Shown piece by piece: positions 34,837 through 44,902 of a DNA stretch of 50,150 bases. Under the pieces are notes generated by a model. That model was not told the origin of the DNA and searched no databases. It worked only from the letters and a program-made list of their open reading frames with translations. Location: assembly GCA_017937305.1 (NCBI GenBank), contig JAGBDV010000009.1:1-50150 (forward strand), read 5' to 3'. This stretch comes from Bacilli bacterium (GTDB lineage Bacteria > Bacillota_I > Bacilli_A > ML615J-28 > CAG-313). Every line of letters begins with the position of its first letter. Position 1 is the first letter of the stretch. Position numbers and translations under genes: made by a program.

Positions 34837-36039
34837 TTGAAAAAAGCTATTATTGAATTAAAGAACGTATCTTTAAGATACGATGACGATCCAGAAAACC
34901 CAATCGTCAACAACATTAATTTACAAATTTATGAAAATGAATTTGTTACACTTCTTGGACCATCTGGTTGTGGTAAAACTACAACTTTAAGAATGATTGC
35001 TGGGTTCCAAACACCAACAGAGGGTGAAGTTATTATTGATGGAAAAGTATTTAATGATATTCCACCATATGCACGCCCAATCAACACAGTATTCCAACGT
35101 TATGCATTATTCCCACACTTAAATGTAATTGATAATGTAAAAATTGGACTTAACAATCGTCCACTTAAGAACTTAATTGAATTCTTTGGTGGAGAAGAAA
35201 AAATTTTAAATGAAATTAAAGAAGATAAATTAGCAAAAGGATTACCTTTAGAAAAAGCATCAAAAGCTAATTATTTTGAAATTAACAAAAAGATTAACGA
35301 ACACATTGATATTGCAGCAAAAAATGCACTTTCACTTGTTAAACTTAATGGTTATGAAAAAAGAAAAATTGACCAAATGTCTGGTGGACAACAACAACGT
35401 GTTGCAATTGCTAGAGCAATTATCAATAAACCTAAAATTTTATTACTAGATGAACCACTTGCAGCACTTGACTTAAAACTACGTCAAAACATGCAATATG
35501 AATTAAAAGAAATGCAACGTGCCCTTGGTATTACATTTATATTTGTAACACATGACCAAGAAGAAGCAATGACAATGAGTGATAGAGTAGTTGTAATGCA
35601 AGATGGTATTATCCAACAACTTGGCACTCCTGAAGATATTTACAATGAACCAGTTAATCCATTTGTTGCAAACTTCATTGGCGAAACAAATATCGTAAGA
35701 GGAACATACTTACATGAAGGATTAATTGAATTCTTAGGAGTAGAATTTGCAATTCAAGGATATAAATTTGAAGATGGCGAACAAGTAGATGTAGTTATTC
35801 GTCCAGAAGACTGGGACGTTGTACTACTTGATCAAGCTAAACTAATTGGTACAGTAACATCAAGAATCTTCAAAGGTGTACACTATGAAATTTGCGCAAT
35901 GTTTGGAGATAAAGAAATTGTAATTCATGCATATGAAACACCAAACGTTGGTGATAAGATTGGTCTAAAAGTAGACCCATATGAAATTCACTTAATGAAA
36001 GTTGTAGAAGAAGAAGTAGAGGAAGAAGTAAATGAATAA
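34837..36039 (+). CDS. potA: Spermidine/putrescine ABC transporter ATPase
   Basis: 400 residues from a TTG start, supported by AAGGAGG (34821-34827). It powers polyamine import. Walker A G-P-S-G-C-G-K-T-T (41-49), signature S-G-G-Q-Q-Q (from 182), Walker B L-L-L-D-E-P, then a TOBE-like C-terminal domain. About 140 residues separate Walker A and the signature, against roughly 95-100 in usual PotA. The extra 40 or so are a Lys/Glu-rich helical insert at about 105-160. Overlaps potB by 8 bases. Confidence 0.93.
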   Translation: MKKAIIELKNVSLRYDDDPENPIVNNINLQIYENEFVTLLGPSGCGKTTTLRMIAGFQTPTEGEVIIDGKVFNDIPPYARPINTVFQRYALFPHLNVIDNVKIGLNNRPLKNLIEFFGGEEKILNEIKEDKLAKGLPLEKASKANYFEINKKINEHIDIAAKNALSLVKLNGYEKRKIDQMSGGQQQRVAIARAIINKPKILLLDEPLAALDLKLRQNMQYELKEMQRALGITFIFVTHDQEEAMTMSDRVVVMQDGIIQQLGTPEDIYNEPVNPFVANFIGETNIVRGTYLHEGLIEFLGVEFAIQGYKFEDGEQVDVVIRPEDWDVVLLDQAKLIGTVTSRIFKGVHYEICAMFGDKEIVIHAYETPNVGDKIGLKVDPYEIHLMKVVEEEVEEEVNE

Positions 36040-36868
36040 GAAGTTTGCGCGTCTATCTACGCCTTACTTATACTGGTTGTATATTTTAGCATTATTCCCA
36101 GCATTATTCATGTTTATCTTAATGTTCTTAGATATTCCTGAAGGACTAGATATTTCTAATGGTTTAAAATTCACTTTAGAAAACTTTAAACAACTATCAG
36201 AACCTTCAACTCTAATTGCATTTGGGAATAGTTTCTTATATGCTTTTATCACAACAATTCTTAGTATATTGTTTGGCTATCTTGTAGCTTTCAGATTATT
36301 TAGATCAAAGTTTAAAAATAAATTCTTAGTACTAGTTATTCTAATCTTACCAATGTGGACTAATATCTTACTTAGAACAGAATCACTTGCAGGATTCTTA
36401 AACTCTAACGGTAATGTAGTATTAAGCCTACTTGGTATAAAAAGTGCAGAATTTGACTTACTTGGTACACCATTTGCAGTAATCTTTGGATTATTCGTTA
36501 CATATGTACCATTTATGGTAATGCCTATTTTTAACTCTTTAGAAAAGATTGATAAATCTATTGAAGAAGCAGCACTTGACTTAGGATTAACTGAAACACA
36601 AAAATTCTTTAAAGTAATCTTACCGATGTCTTCAAAAGGTATCGTTACAGGTTCTATTATGGTATTTTTACCATGTCTATCTGGATTTGCAATTCCAGAA
36701 ATCCTAGGTCGTGGAAATATTGTATTAATCGGTAACGTAATTGAAGCATCATTTAAGAACATGAGTTACACAATTGGATCACTACTTGCAGTAATCATTT
36801 TAGTTGTTATCCTACTAAGTATCTTCATTGTTAGTAAAATTGACAAGGAAGGAGAAACACTACTATAA
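36032..36868 (+). CDS. potB: Spermidine/putrescine ABC transporter permease
   Basis: 278 residues, six predicted membrane segments. The EAA loop for contact with PotA is E-E-A-A-L-D-L-G-L-T-E-T-Q-K-F-F-K-V-I-L-P. Start overlaps potA; the stop shares a base with the potC start, so the operon is tightly coupled. Confidence 0.93.
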   Translation: MNKKFARLSTPYLYWLYILALFPALFMFILMFLDIPEGLDISNGLKFTLENFKQLSEPSTLIAFGNSFLYAFITTILSILFGYLVAFRLFRSKFKNKFLVLVILILPMWTNILLRTESLAGFLNSNGNVVLSLLGIKSAEFDLLGTPFAVIFGLFVTYVPFMVMPIFNSLEKIDKSIEEAALDLGLTETQKFFKVILPMSSKGIVTGSIMVFLPCLSGFAIPEILGRGNIVLIGNVIEASFKNMSYTIGSLLAVIILVVILLSIFIVSKIDKEGETLL

Positions 36869-37767
36869 TGAAACAACAAGAAACAAAATATATAAATGGT
36901 GTTCCAGTAGCCCGTATAGAAGATTACGGCTATCGTGACTATAGTATCTTACTTAAAATTTGGAAAGTAATATCTAATATATTAGTTTATATTGTAATTT
37001 TCTTAGTATATTTATCAGTATTAATTATTGCAGTAAAATCATTTAATGCTGATACTGCACAATCAGAATTTACTAAATTTACATTTAATCATTATATTAA
37101 TATGTTCAAAGATTCATCACTTTCTTATGCAATCGGAAATACATTTAAAATTAGTATTGTCGCAACACTTGTATCAACTATTGCTGGTACTTTAATTGCA
37201 GTAGGTATTCATTACTTATTTGGCAAACGCCGTCAATACTTAATGATGTTAAATAACATTCCACTACTTAATGCAGATATTGTAACAGGTATTTCAATCA
37301 TGTTAATCTTCTCAATGATAATGAGAATTCCAGGATTACAATATATATTTGGATTCCCTACAATGCTTGTAGCCCATGTATATTTCTGCTTACCTTATGT
37401 TATTTTAAACGTTTTACCAAAACTAAAAGAAATTGACCCTAATATGATGGATGCAGCACTTGATTTAGGACTTAAACCTCATAAAGCACTAATCAAAGTA
37501 ATTGTACCTGCAATTAAATCAGGTATCTTTGCAGGATTAATCTTTGCATTTACAATGAGCTTTGATGACTTTGTAATTAGTTACTATACAACAGGTAACG
37601 GATTTAATAACTTATCAATTTGGATCTATAGTTCAATCGGTAGAAAATCACTTAAACCTCAAGTATATGCATTTAGTACAGTTATAACATTTGGTGCAAT
37701 GGCACTATTACTTATTGCTAATTTCTTATCTAGCAGAAAGCGAGTTAAATATGGCAAAAAGAAGTAG
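36868..37767 (+). CDS. potC: Spermidine/putrescine ABC transporter permease
   Basis: 299 residues. EAA-type loop M-D-A-A-L-D-L-G-L-K-P-H-K-A-L-I-K-V-I-V-P and F-A-F-T-M-S-F-D-D-F-V-I are typical of PotC. It has about 30 extra N-terminal residues before the first membrane segment compared with the usual length. It overlaps potD by 17 bases. Confidence 0.93.
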   Translation: MKQQETKYINGVPVARIEDYGYRDYSILLKIWKVISNILVYIVIFLVYLSVLIIAVKSFNADTAQSEFTKFTFNHYINMFKDSSLSYAIGNTFKISIVATLVSTIAGTLIAVGIHYLFGKRRQYLMMLNNIPLLNADIVTGISIMLIFSMIMRIPGLQYIFGFPTMLVAHVYFCLPYVILNVLPKLKEIDPNMMDAALDLGLKPHKALIKVIVPAIKSGIFAGLIFAFTMSFDDFVISYYTTGNGFNNLSIWIYSSIGRKSLKPQVYAFSTVITFGAMALLLIANFLSSRKRVKYGKKK

Positions 37768-39079
37768 AAAATATTTATTATTAATGGTATTAATATCTAT
37801 TATTAGTGTATTTGCATCAGGCTGCTCAGGAAAAGAAACACTACTTTTCTTAAACTGGGGTGAATATATTAATTATGATATGGTTGAAGCATTTGAAAAA
37901 GAATATAACTGTAATGTTATTGTAGACTTAGCAGATTCAAATGAATTATTCTATGCAAAAGTAAAAAGTGGTACAACTGCATATGACTTAGTTTGTCCTG
38001 CAGAATACATGGTACAAAAAATGTACATGAACGATTTACTACAACCACTTTATAGTAATGATGAAGAATTAGCAAAATACTTCCCTACTCTTGCAAGTAA
38101 AGAAGTAACATTCATGGATGGAGTAAATCAAATTGCAGAAAAACTAGATATATCTATGAAAGAGGCACTAGGAGATAGTTACCAAACAGGTGAAATCGAA
38201 AAATACTATATGCCATACTTCTGGGGTACATTTGGTTTAATGTATAATAAACAACTAGAAATCTTTGAAGATAAACAAACTTGGGATACAAAAGATATGG
38301 ATAATCCTATACTTTTAAGTGAATTACCTGATGGACATCCAGATATCTTACAAAGAAATAACGCATGGAAGATTTTCTTCTTTGATGAAACAGCAGATGA
38401 AGTCCTACCTACATCAATTAGAGTTGGACAATATAGTGCAGTAAGATTTACTTATGGTGCTGTAATGACATATCTTGATGGTACACCAAATACACCTGTA
38501 AATGATGGTATCGAAAGATTTAGAGAAACACTATCTAGAAGAAAATACACTCAATGGGCAGCAGATGAACTTAAACACAGTATTGAAGCTCATGAAATTG
38601 ATATGGCATTTGCATATACAGGTGACTGTTTAGATATGGTATATTTAAGATTCTTAGAACGTGGACTTACATATGAAACACTAGACTTCTTCACATATGC
38701 ACCAACAGAAACAATGGCACATATCGATGCGTTAGTAATACCTAAAAATGCGCGTCATGCAGATCTTGCAAGAAAATTTATTAACTTCTTACTTATTCCA
38801 GATAACGCATGGCTTAATAACAGAGACATTGGTTACCTTCCACCACTTGAACAAGTATATGATATGATTGTTAACCAAAAAGCTCCTAATGTATCTGAAG
38901 ATAGTTACTTATACTTCGAAGAAACAGAAGAAGAAATGTTCTGGAGAGAAAACTGGGCTAAAGCTATTCAAGCTATAGAACCACGTGAAGGAATGGATCT
39001 TACACCATTCTCATATTTCGAAACTGAAGATATTAATAGACTTAATAATATTGTAAATAATATTAAAGTTTCTAAATAA
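37751..39079 (+). CDS. potD: Spermidine/putrescine-binding lipoprotein
   Basis: 442 residues. ATG 37751 is chosen because it gives a good lipoprotein signal: basic start, hydrophobic core and F-A-S-G-C with Cys25. It is the extracytoplasmic polyamine-binding protein of the importer. F-L-N-W-G-E-Y-I-N-Y, followed by F-E-K-E-Y-N-C, and Y-D-L-V-C-P-A-E-Y are typical of PotD. It is longer than usual (about 350), with inserts in the middle of the fold. Confidence 0.92.
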   Translation: MAKRSRKYLLLMVLISIISVFASGCSGKETLLFLNWGEYINYDMVEAFEKEYNCNVIVDLADSNELFYAKVKSGTTAYDLVCPAEYMVQKMYMNDLLQPLYSNDEELAKYFPTLASKEVTFMDGVNQIAEKLDISMKEALGDSYQTGEIEKYYMPYFWGTFGLMYNKQLEIFEDKQTWDTKDMDNPILLSELPDGHPDILQRNNAWKIFFFDETADEVLPTSIRVGQYSAVRFTYGAVMTYLDGTPNTPVNDGIERFRETLSRRKYTQWAADELKHSIEAHEIDMAFAYTGDCLDMVYLRFLERGLTYETLDFFTYAPTETMAHIDALVIPKNARHADLARKFINFLLIPDNAWLNNRDIGYLPPLEQVYDMIVNQKAPNVSEDSYLYFEETEEEMFWRENWAKAIQAIEPREGMDLTPFSYFETEDINRLNNIVNNIKVSK

Positions 39080-39108
39080 GAAATAAAGATGAGATCAATT
39101 TGATACGG

Positions 39109-39160
39109 TGTCTCTAAAGGAGGTAGTGATAATTCACTATTTACTTTGGAGACATTTTTA
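39109..39160 (+). terminator. Terminator of the pot operon
   Basis: TGTCTCTAAAG (39109-39119) and CTTTGGAGACA (39144-39154) pair with one mismatch and enclose a second small hairpin, AGTGA-TAAT-TCACT (39126-39139). TTTTTA follows. Confidence 0.8.
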
Positions 39161-39183
39161 ATTAAATAGAAAATAATAATTAC

Positions 39184-39212
39184 TTGACAGAATATTAAAT
39201 TTATTATAGACT
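39184..39212 (+). promoter_or_regulatory. Putative promoter of the surface-protein pair
   Basis: TTGACA (39184-39189), 17 bases, TAGACT (39207-39212). Confidence 0.55.
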
Positions 39213-39269
39213 ACTTATACAAAATAAAATTTTTTTAAAATTATTCAGAATTCAGCCGGAGGTATGATT

Positions 39270-40706
39270 ATGAAGATTAGTTTGCGAAAAATATTACTTA
39301 TAAGTCTTATTACATTTATCTTTATAATTTTTTGTTTAAATGCAGAAAAAATATATTCTAATATATCTGACAGAGTTTTTAAAACAATGAGTGCTATTTT
39401 AGATATATTTATAAAACCTGAACCATATAAAATGGAAATCATAACTACAGATGATGGTTTAGAATATTGTATTAGTCGAGATAGTACAATATTTATCACT
39501 AATATTCAAGATGTACCTAATGTCATAATTCCAGAATATATTGATGGAATAAAAGTAGTAAAGTTAGGGTGTTATGAGGGAAGTCTTATAGACAAAAAAC
39601 TTGATAGACAGGATGCTTATCTAATATATAACAATACTACAGAACATTTAACTATACAACATGAATTTACATCAGAAATATATAAAGATTTCATTCAAAC
39701 TCATTATTATGTCAATTTCACTAATTTAGAAACTTTGACATATATAGATTATCTTTATTGCAATTTATCATCTGCTGAAGAGGAGTTAATAGTTCCACAT
39801 TACATTGGGAAAAAAAATGGGAATGTCCCTAATGTAATTTTAAAAAAATCAGATAGAGAATATAGTTTAGAAGAGTTTCAACCTAAAGTTATATTAATAC
39901 CAGAATATGTAACTGAAATAGAAAAAGGTGTATTTGATGGACTAACTGATGTAGTAATTAAAACTTCATATGAATCTATTCCAGATGGCTGGGAAGAAGG
40001 ATGGAATGGAGAGTGTGAAGTAATATGGGGAGAAGAAATTGAATATTTAAGCTTTTATGACTGTGTAAATACGACTGAGGATGGTACAGAATATTATTAC
40101 AACTCTATTACAGGGGAAGGAGTATATATATTTGCATTTCCTTTGAGAACTCATATTAAAGGTGATATTAGAGTCGTTGATCTTGAGGATATAATCATTC
40201 CAGAATACATAAATGGAAAAAAGGTTGTAGAATTGGGTAATCGATATGCAGTAAATGGTTATGGAACTCATTATGAGGTTGGAACAAGTAATTGTAAAAA
40301 CCTAACTGTGCAACATGAATTTTATATCACGCCTAATTTATGTGGAAAAAATGAGGCGGATTATGTAAGTTTTCCTTGTTTAGAAAATCTTATTTTTATT
40401 GATTATTTATATTGTAATCTATCATCAACAAAGGAAGAATTAATAGTACCACATTATATCGGAATTAAAACTGAAAATATTCCAAATGTTACTTTAAAAA
40501 AATCAGATAGAGAATATAATTTAGAAGAATTTAAACCTAAAGTTATAATAATTCCAGAATATGTAACCGTAATAGAAAAAGGGGTATTTGATGGATTAGA
40601 AGACGTAGTAATTAAAACCTCATATGAAGCTATTCCTGAAGGCTGGGAAGAGGGATGGAATGGCAATTGTGAAGTAATATGGGGAGTAGATTTAGAATTG
40701 GAGTAA
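39270..40706 (+). CDS. Internally duplicated exported protein, LRR-related
   Basis: 478 residues. ATG 39270 is six bases after GGAGGT (39258-39263); ATG 39264 abuts that site. N-terminal membrane segment or signal at about 7-27. The rest is two copies of one about 218-residue unit, each with an I-I-P-E-Y-I-[DN]-G, L-T-[IV]-Q-H-E-F, I-D-Y-L-Y-C-N-L-S-S, V-P-H-Y-I-G, K-K-S-D-R-E-Y and a final W-E-E-G-W-N-G. The I-P-E-Y-V-T-x-I-E-K-G-V-F-D-G-L segment recalls BspA-type (LRR_5) repeats. Function unknown. It is 7 bases before the lipase-like gene, so the two probably form an operon. Confidence 0.7.
   Translation: MKISLRKILLISLITFIFIIFCLNAEKIYSNISDRVFKTMSAILDIFIKPEPYKMEIITTDDGLEYCISRDSTIFITNIQDVPNVIIPEYIDGIKVVKLGCYEGSLIDKKLDRQDAYLIYNNTTEHLTIQHEFTSEIYKDFIQTHYYVNFTNLETLTYIDYLYCNLSSAEEELIVPHYIGKKNGNVPNVILKKSDREYSLEEFQPKVILIPEYVTEIEKGVFDGLTDVVIKTSYESIPDGWEEGWNGECEVIWGEEIEYLSFYDCVNTTEDGTEYYYNSITGEGVYIFAFPLRTHIKGDIRVVDLEDIIIPEYINGKKVVELGNRYAVNGYGTHYEVGTSNCKNLTVQHEFYITPNLCGKNEADYVSFPCLENLIFIDYLYCNLSSTKEELIVPHYIGIKTENIPNVTLKKSDREYNLEEFKPKVIIIPEYVTVIEKGVFDGLEDVVIKTSYEAIPEGWEEGWNGNCEVIWGVDLELE
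39384..40691 (+). repeat. Tandem duplication inside the exported-protein gene, period about 654 bases
   Basis: GGCTGGGAAGAAGGATGGAA at 39987 recurs with one change (GAGGG) at 40641, and flanking codons align over most of the unit. Unit ends are approximate. DNA similarity is highest in the last 200 bases of each unit, suggesting recent duplication or conversion. Confidence 0.7.
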
Positions 40707-40713
40707 GATAGTA

Positions 40714-43700
40714 ATGAAATTTAGAATATTTAAATTGTTTAAACACATATTTTTATTTTTAATAATATCTACAATATTATTTAATATTTTAGTCTCGATA
40801 ACTAATGTTAATGCTGATTCAGATTCGACTTATGAGACAATTTATTATGAAGGATATTGGAAAGAATATTGGAACGAAAATGATAACAAAACTGATAAAG
40901 AAAAAAGTTATGCTGAATTACATCAATTAACTAGAATACCTTCTCAAAGTAATGATGCACCATCTATTACTGTTTTTGTTCATGGTTATGGGGGTAATGC
41001 ATCACATTGGTCTAATGATTCAAAAGGTAATTTTGCATATGATCCTACATCATTAATCGAACAACTTAAAGAGGTTGATGTTGATGCTAATATGTATTTT
41101 GCTAAATATACATCTTCTATTATGGATAACTTGGTAATAGAAAAATGTGACATAATAGATAATCAATATGTTAAGTCAAAGATTTCAAAAATTGATGATG
41201 TTACAAAACACACAATAATTGTATTTGAATCTGCAAACGAAACGGATCTCCACAGAAATGTTTATAAAGAACTGCATCAAATTGTGGATTTGGTGTCATA
41301 TGATATTTTATATTTAACTGGTAAAATACCTAAAGTAAATTTCATTTCACATTCTCGAGGTGGACTAATTTCAATGATGTATGCATCTGGATATCGAGAA
41401 GAGGGGAAAATAAATAAAGTTGAATATGCTATACATAATGAAGAAGGATATATTGATGTAGGTGATCATTTGTATGAAATACCTTACGACTATGATGATG
41501 AAAGTGAAATAATATATGATCACCCTTATAATGTTGCAAATCTTTATTCTATGGGTACCCCATATAATGGAACAAATATGGTCAATTTTGCTAGTGATGA
41601 AATGCGTAATTTATTTCCAGAAATGTTTAAATATTCAGGTTCAAAAAATGTTTTGGATGAAGTAATACAAAATGAAATTAAAGAATGTTGGGAAGAAGCT
41701 GTCACTAAAAATCCAGCGTTGACATTACATGCTATTAGTGGAACCTTTAATTTATCATTTATTATTGGTTTTCTTTATGAAAACTATTCAGATTTGGATA
41801 ATTTAAAAGATACTCAAGCATTGAAACTAGCTTTGAACCTCTTAGAATATTTTGGAGCAGTTGTGGAAGAAGTTTTAATAGCGTGTGGACATAATCTAGG
41901 TTCGGATGTTATTAAAACCGTTGCAATAGCTTCTATTATTCCTTTTGTTCCTATTAATGTGGTCATTCCAATAAGTTTGACCCTAAATGCTGTAGAAGAT
42001 GTTGAAGATACATTAAATAATGCAATTATTTCTATTAATACTTTTAAAGAAGCTTATGCAGTGATATTGAGCGGGAATGGTGAACCATCGTTATCTTTTT
42101 TTAATGAATTATCTTTTGTTATAGAAAAATATTTAAATTTAGCAGTTAAATTTGAAAATTTACTTACTTTAAGTGATGAAATTATTGATACAATTTCAAA
42201 TAAAGAAGATTATATTAATTGCTCTGAAAATTTAAATATTTTCAAACGTTTTGGAGACATAATTGTTGATAGAAAGTCTCAAAATGCTAAAGGCTTTTCT
42301 AATGTGGTTAAATTTGAAAAACTATATACCTATACTAATATTCACTTTGAAATTGATAGTTCATTAAACCGAGTTATTAGTTATGATTGTAGAACATTTG
42401 ATTATAAAAAAGCAGAAAATACTATTGCTGTTCCTCATAATTTAGAAACCTTGGATGTGGATATTATCAACTATATTTGTAGCAATATAGAAATAGGAAT
42501 ACCTTCTTCAATTTATAAATTTGAAGAACTAAGTGATAATACATTAAGTATAATTGATTTTGAGTTTCCTACCTATTATTCTGAAAGTTATTATAAGTTT
42601 TTAGATACTGCAATAAAAAATAAAAATATATCTTGTATTGGTGAAAGTGCTTTTGCAAACCTATCAGAATTAAAAAGCTTTACTATTCCTGAAACAGTTG
42701 TTAATATTGAATCAAAAGCTTTTGAAAATTGTATAAACTTGGAATCTGTAACCATTTCAAAAAATGTATCAGAAATCGGAGGTGAAGCATTTAAAGGGTG
42801 TAAAAAATTATCTTTTGTTGATGTTAAGAAAGATTGTTTTGATGTACCTTTACTCGGAGAGAATGTTTTCGAGAATTGTGCTACTTCGTTAATGATACAA
42901 GTCCCTGCAAATAAATATATAGATTATTGCAATGGCTCAAATTGGAAAAACTACGAATCAAAAATTTCAATGGATGGGCCACTAGATAATCTAATTATTC
43001 ATTGTGAAACAATAAGTGATATGTCCTTAGAATTAAATTGTGGATATAATAAACTTTATATGTTATCAGTTGAATGTTCAAAGTCATACAAATTTTCTAC
43101 CGATTCAAATATTTTATTTAAGATTTATGATATCAATAAAAATTGTTTAATATCTAATAATAGATTTTTAACTAGATTTTTAAGTCAAGGAGAATATTAT
43201 TTAGATGTTAGATATTTAACAAATGATTTAGAAGGTACTGCTGATATTCATTGTGAACTAACTTATTCTAACAGTACAACGTATGTATCGACTGATTTGG
43301 TCAATGATATTTCATCTACTTTACATATGAAAACTGGTAATAAAAAGCATACTGTACTAAAATTTGTAAATCAAGATCCAGGTTTTTATAAGTTTAAGTT
43401 AACAGCTGGTAATATAACTTCATATCCAAGTGGAGCTATTAAAGTATATAAAGATCAATCAAGAACGGAATTATTAGATAGGTTTGAAACTGACATGATT
43501 TCATATTCTGCAAGTTCAAATATTAATGAAAATGAAATATATGTTTACTTACCTAGTAACGGTATTTACTATATAGATATATTATTAAATAATGTAAATT
43601 ATTCAAGTGTAACAATGGAAATAGAAGAAGTAGAGGTAAATGACTTAGATTATTCATCTACTTTATCTTCTCCAGCATTTAATGTAGTAATTGAAAATAT

Positions 43701-44613
43701 AAACAAATATAGTTATTTTGAAAAAATTATAGTAGATGCTTTATCTAAAATTCAAATTGACGTTATTGCAAGTGGAACACTAAATGATTATGTACCAATT
43801 TTATTATTTAAAGAAGAAATAGATTATGGATCGCCTATAAATAATAGAGAATATTATTTAGACACTGTGTTTATTGGTGAAGTTAATCCAATTGAATATA
43901 TTCCTTGTTATACTTTTATATTAGAACCTGGAACTTATTATATTGGATATATAGATAATACTGATAAAGTATTTATGAATATAGCATTAACAAGATTAGT
44001 AGAATACTCTGATAATATGGACAGTATTTTAGTAGCAGATCCATATTATACAGGATATGATTTAGGAACTGAAGTTTTATTTAATTATGGAGAGTGTAAT
44101 ACTTATACTATCACTGAAGGATTTACAAGAAATATATATTTAATGGTTGAAGATAGACTTCGTGATCCTATGTCTAGACTTGAATATGAATGGTATTCAA
44201 GTAATGAAAGTGTTGCAACAGTATCAAGTTATGGAACAGTTCTTGCAAGACAAGTAGAAATTGACACTACAGTTAAAATATTTGCAGTATTAAAAGAAGA
44301 CCCATCTATTGTATATTTTAAAGAATTCACAATTCTTAATGACGAAGAAGAAGAATTAATTGAAATAGAATTAGATATGTCTTATTCATATAGCGAACAA
44401 AATGGAACATATCAATTAGAATTAACTAATACTAACTGCCCATATCCAATGATTCAATATTATGATTGGAACATTGTTAATGAAAATGAAGAGACAGTTT
44501 CAATAAATTACTGGGGTCAAGTTACTGCAACAAATCCATGTGAATGTCTAATAATTGGAACATATAAACTAAATCCTAGAGTTAAAATAATAATTAATTT
44601 GAGTATTATATAA
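40714..44613 (+). CDS. Large secreted lipase/esterase-like protein with LRR and Ig-like domains
   Basis: 1299 residues. Signal peptide (1-34). An alpha/beta-hydrolase domain has the oxyanion motif H-G-Y-G-G (90-94) and nucleophile motif S-H-S-R-G-G with Ser214; the first Gly of G-x-S-x-G is Ser. Residues about 636-722 hold BspA-type leucine-rich repeats (I-G-E-S-A-F-A-N-L, V-N-I-E-S-K-A-F-E-N-C). About 1157-1210 resemble a bacterial Ig-like (Big_2) domain (Y-E-W-Y-S-S-N-E-S-V-A-T-V-S). No LPxTG. Probably a surface-acting or released lipase; substrate unknown. Confidence 0.78.
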   Translation: MKFRIFKLFKHIFLFLIISTILFNILVSITNVNADSDSTYETIYYEGYWKEYWNENDNKTDKEKSYAELHQLTRIPSQSNDAPSITVFVHGYGGNASHWSNDSKGNFAYDPTSLIEQLKEVDVDANMYFAKYTSSIMDNLVIEKCDIIDNQYVKSKISKIDDVTKHTIIVFESANETDLHRNVYKELHQIVDLVSYDILYLTGKIPKVNFISHSRGGLISMMYASGYREEGKINKVEYAIHNEEGYIDVGDHLYEIPYDYDDESEIIYDHPYNVANLYSMGTPYNGTNMVNFASDEMRNLFPEMFKYSGSKNVLDEVIQNEIKECWEEAVTKNPALTLHAISGTFNLSFIIGFLYENYSDLDNLKDTQALKLALNLLEYFGAVVEEVLIACGHNLGSDVIKTVAIASIIPFVPINVVIPISLTLNAVEDVEDTLNNAIISINTFKEAYAVILSGNGEPSLSFFNELSFVIEKYLNLAVKFENLLTLSDEIIDTISNKEDYINCSENLNIFKRFGDIIVDRKSQNAKGFSNVVKFEKLYTYTNIHFEIDSSLNRVISYDCRTFDYKKAENTIAVPHNLETLDVDIINYICSNIEIGIPSSIYKFEELSDNTLSIIDFEFPTYYSESYYKFLDTAIKNKNISCIGESAFANLSELKSFTIPETVVNIESKAFENCINLESVTISKNVSEIGGEAFKGCKKLSFVDVKKDCFDVPLLGENVFENCATSLMIQVPANKYIDYCNGSNWKNYESKISMDGPLDNLIIHCETISDMSLELNCGYNKLYMLSVECSKSYKFSTDSNILFKIYDINKNCLISNNRFLTRFLSQGEYYLDVRYLTNDLEGTADIHCELTYSNSTTYVSTDLVNDISSTLHMKTGNKKHTVLKFVNQDPGFYKFKLTAGNITSYPSGAIKVYKDQSRTELLDRFETDMISYSASSNINENEIYVYLPSNGIYYIDILLNNVNYSSVTMEIEEVEVNDLDYSSTLSSPAFNVVIENINKYSYFEKIIVDALSKIQIDVIASGTLNDYVPILLFKEEIDYGSPINNREYYLDTVFIGEVNPIEYIPCYTFILEPGTYYIGYIDNTDKVFMNIALTRLVEYSDNMDSILVADPYYTGYDLGTEVLFNYGECNTYTITEGFTRNIYLMVEDRLRDPMSRLEYEWYSSNESVATVSSYGTVLARQVEIDTTVKIFAVLKEDPSIVYFKEFTILNDEEEELIEIELDMSYSYSEQNGTYQLELTNTNCPYPMIQYYDWNIVNENEETVSINYWGQVTATNPCECLIIGTYKLNPRVKIIINLSII

Positions 44614-44721
44614 AAAATTATTAATTAAAACAAATTCCTCTATCAAAAATCAAAGTGAAAAAATTATTGGTACTCTAGATTTTAATAAGTCTTTATATCA
44701 AGTTAATTATTTATAGTACTA

Positions 44722-44760
44722 AATAAAGATGAGATTAATTTCTCATCTTTTTATTTATTA
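44722..44760 (+). terminator. Terminator after the lipase gene
   Basis: AAGATGAGA, TTAATT, TCTCATCTT, then TTTATTTATT. The remaining 44614-44837 is AT-rich with nothing recognisable. Confidence 0.85.
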
Positions 44761-44837
44761 AAAACAAATTTCAATAATTTATTATTATATAATTTATAAC
44801 AAAAAGTCTTATATTTAATTTAATTTTAATATTAATG

Positions 44838-44866
44838 TTGCTATAAAAATAAAATAGTGCTATAAT
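44838..44866 (+). promoter_or_regulatory. Promoter of the zinc-ribbon membrane protein gene
   Basis: TTGCTA (44838-44843), 17 bases, TATAAT (44861-44866). Confidence 0.8.
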
Positions 44867-44902
44867 AAGAGTGTAAAAAACTTAAGAAAAGAGGACAAGA
44901 AG

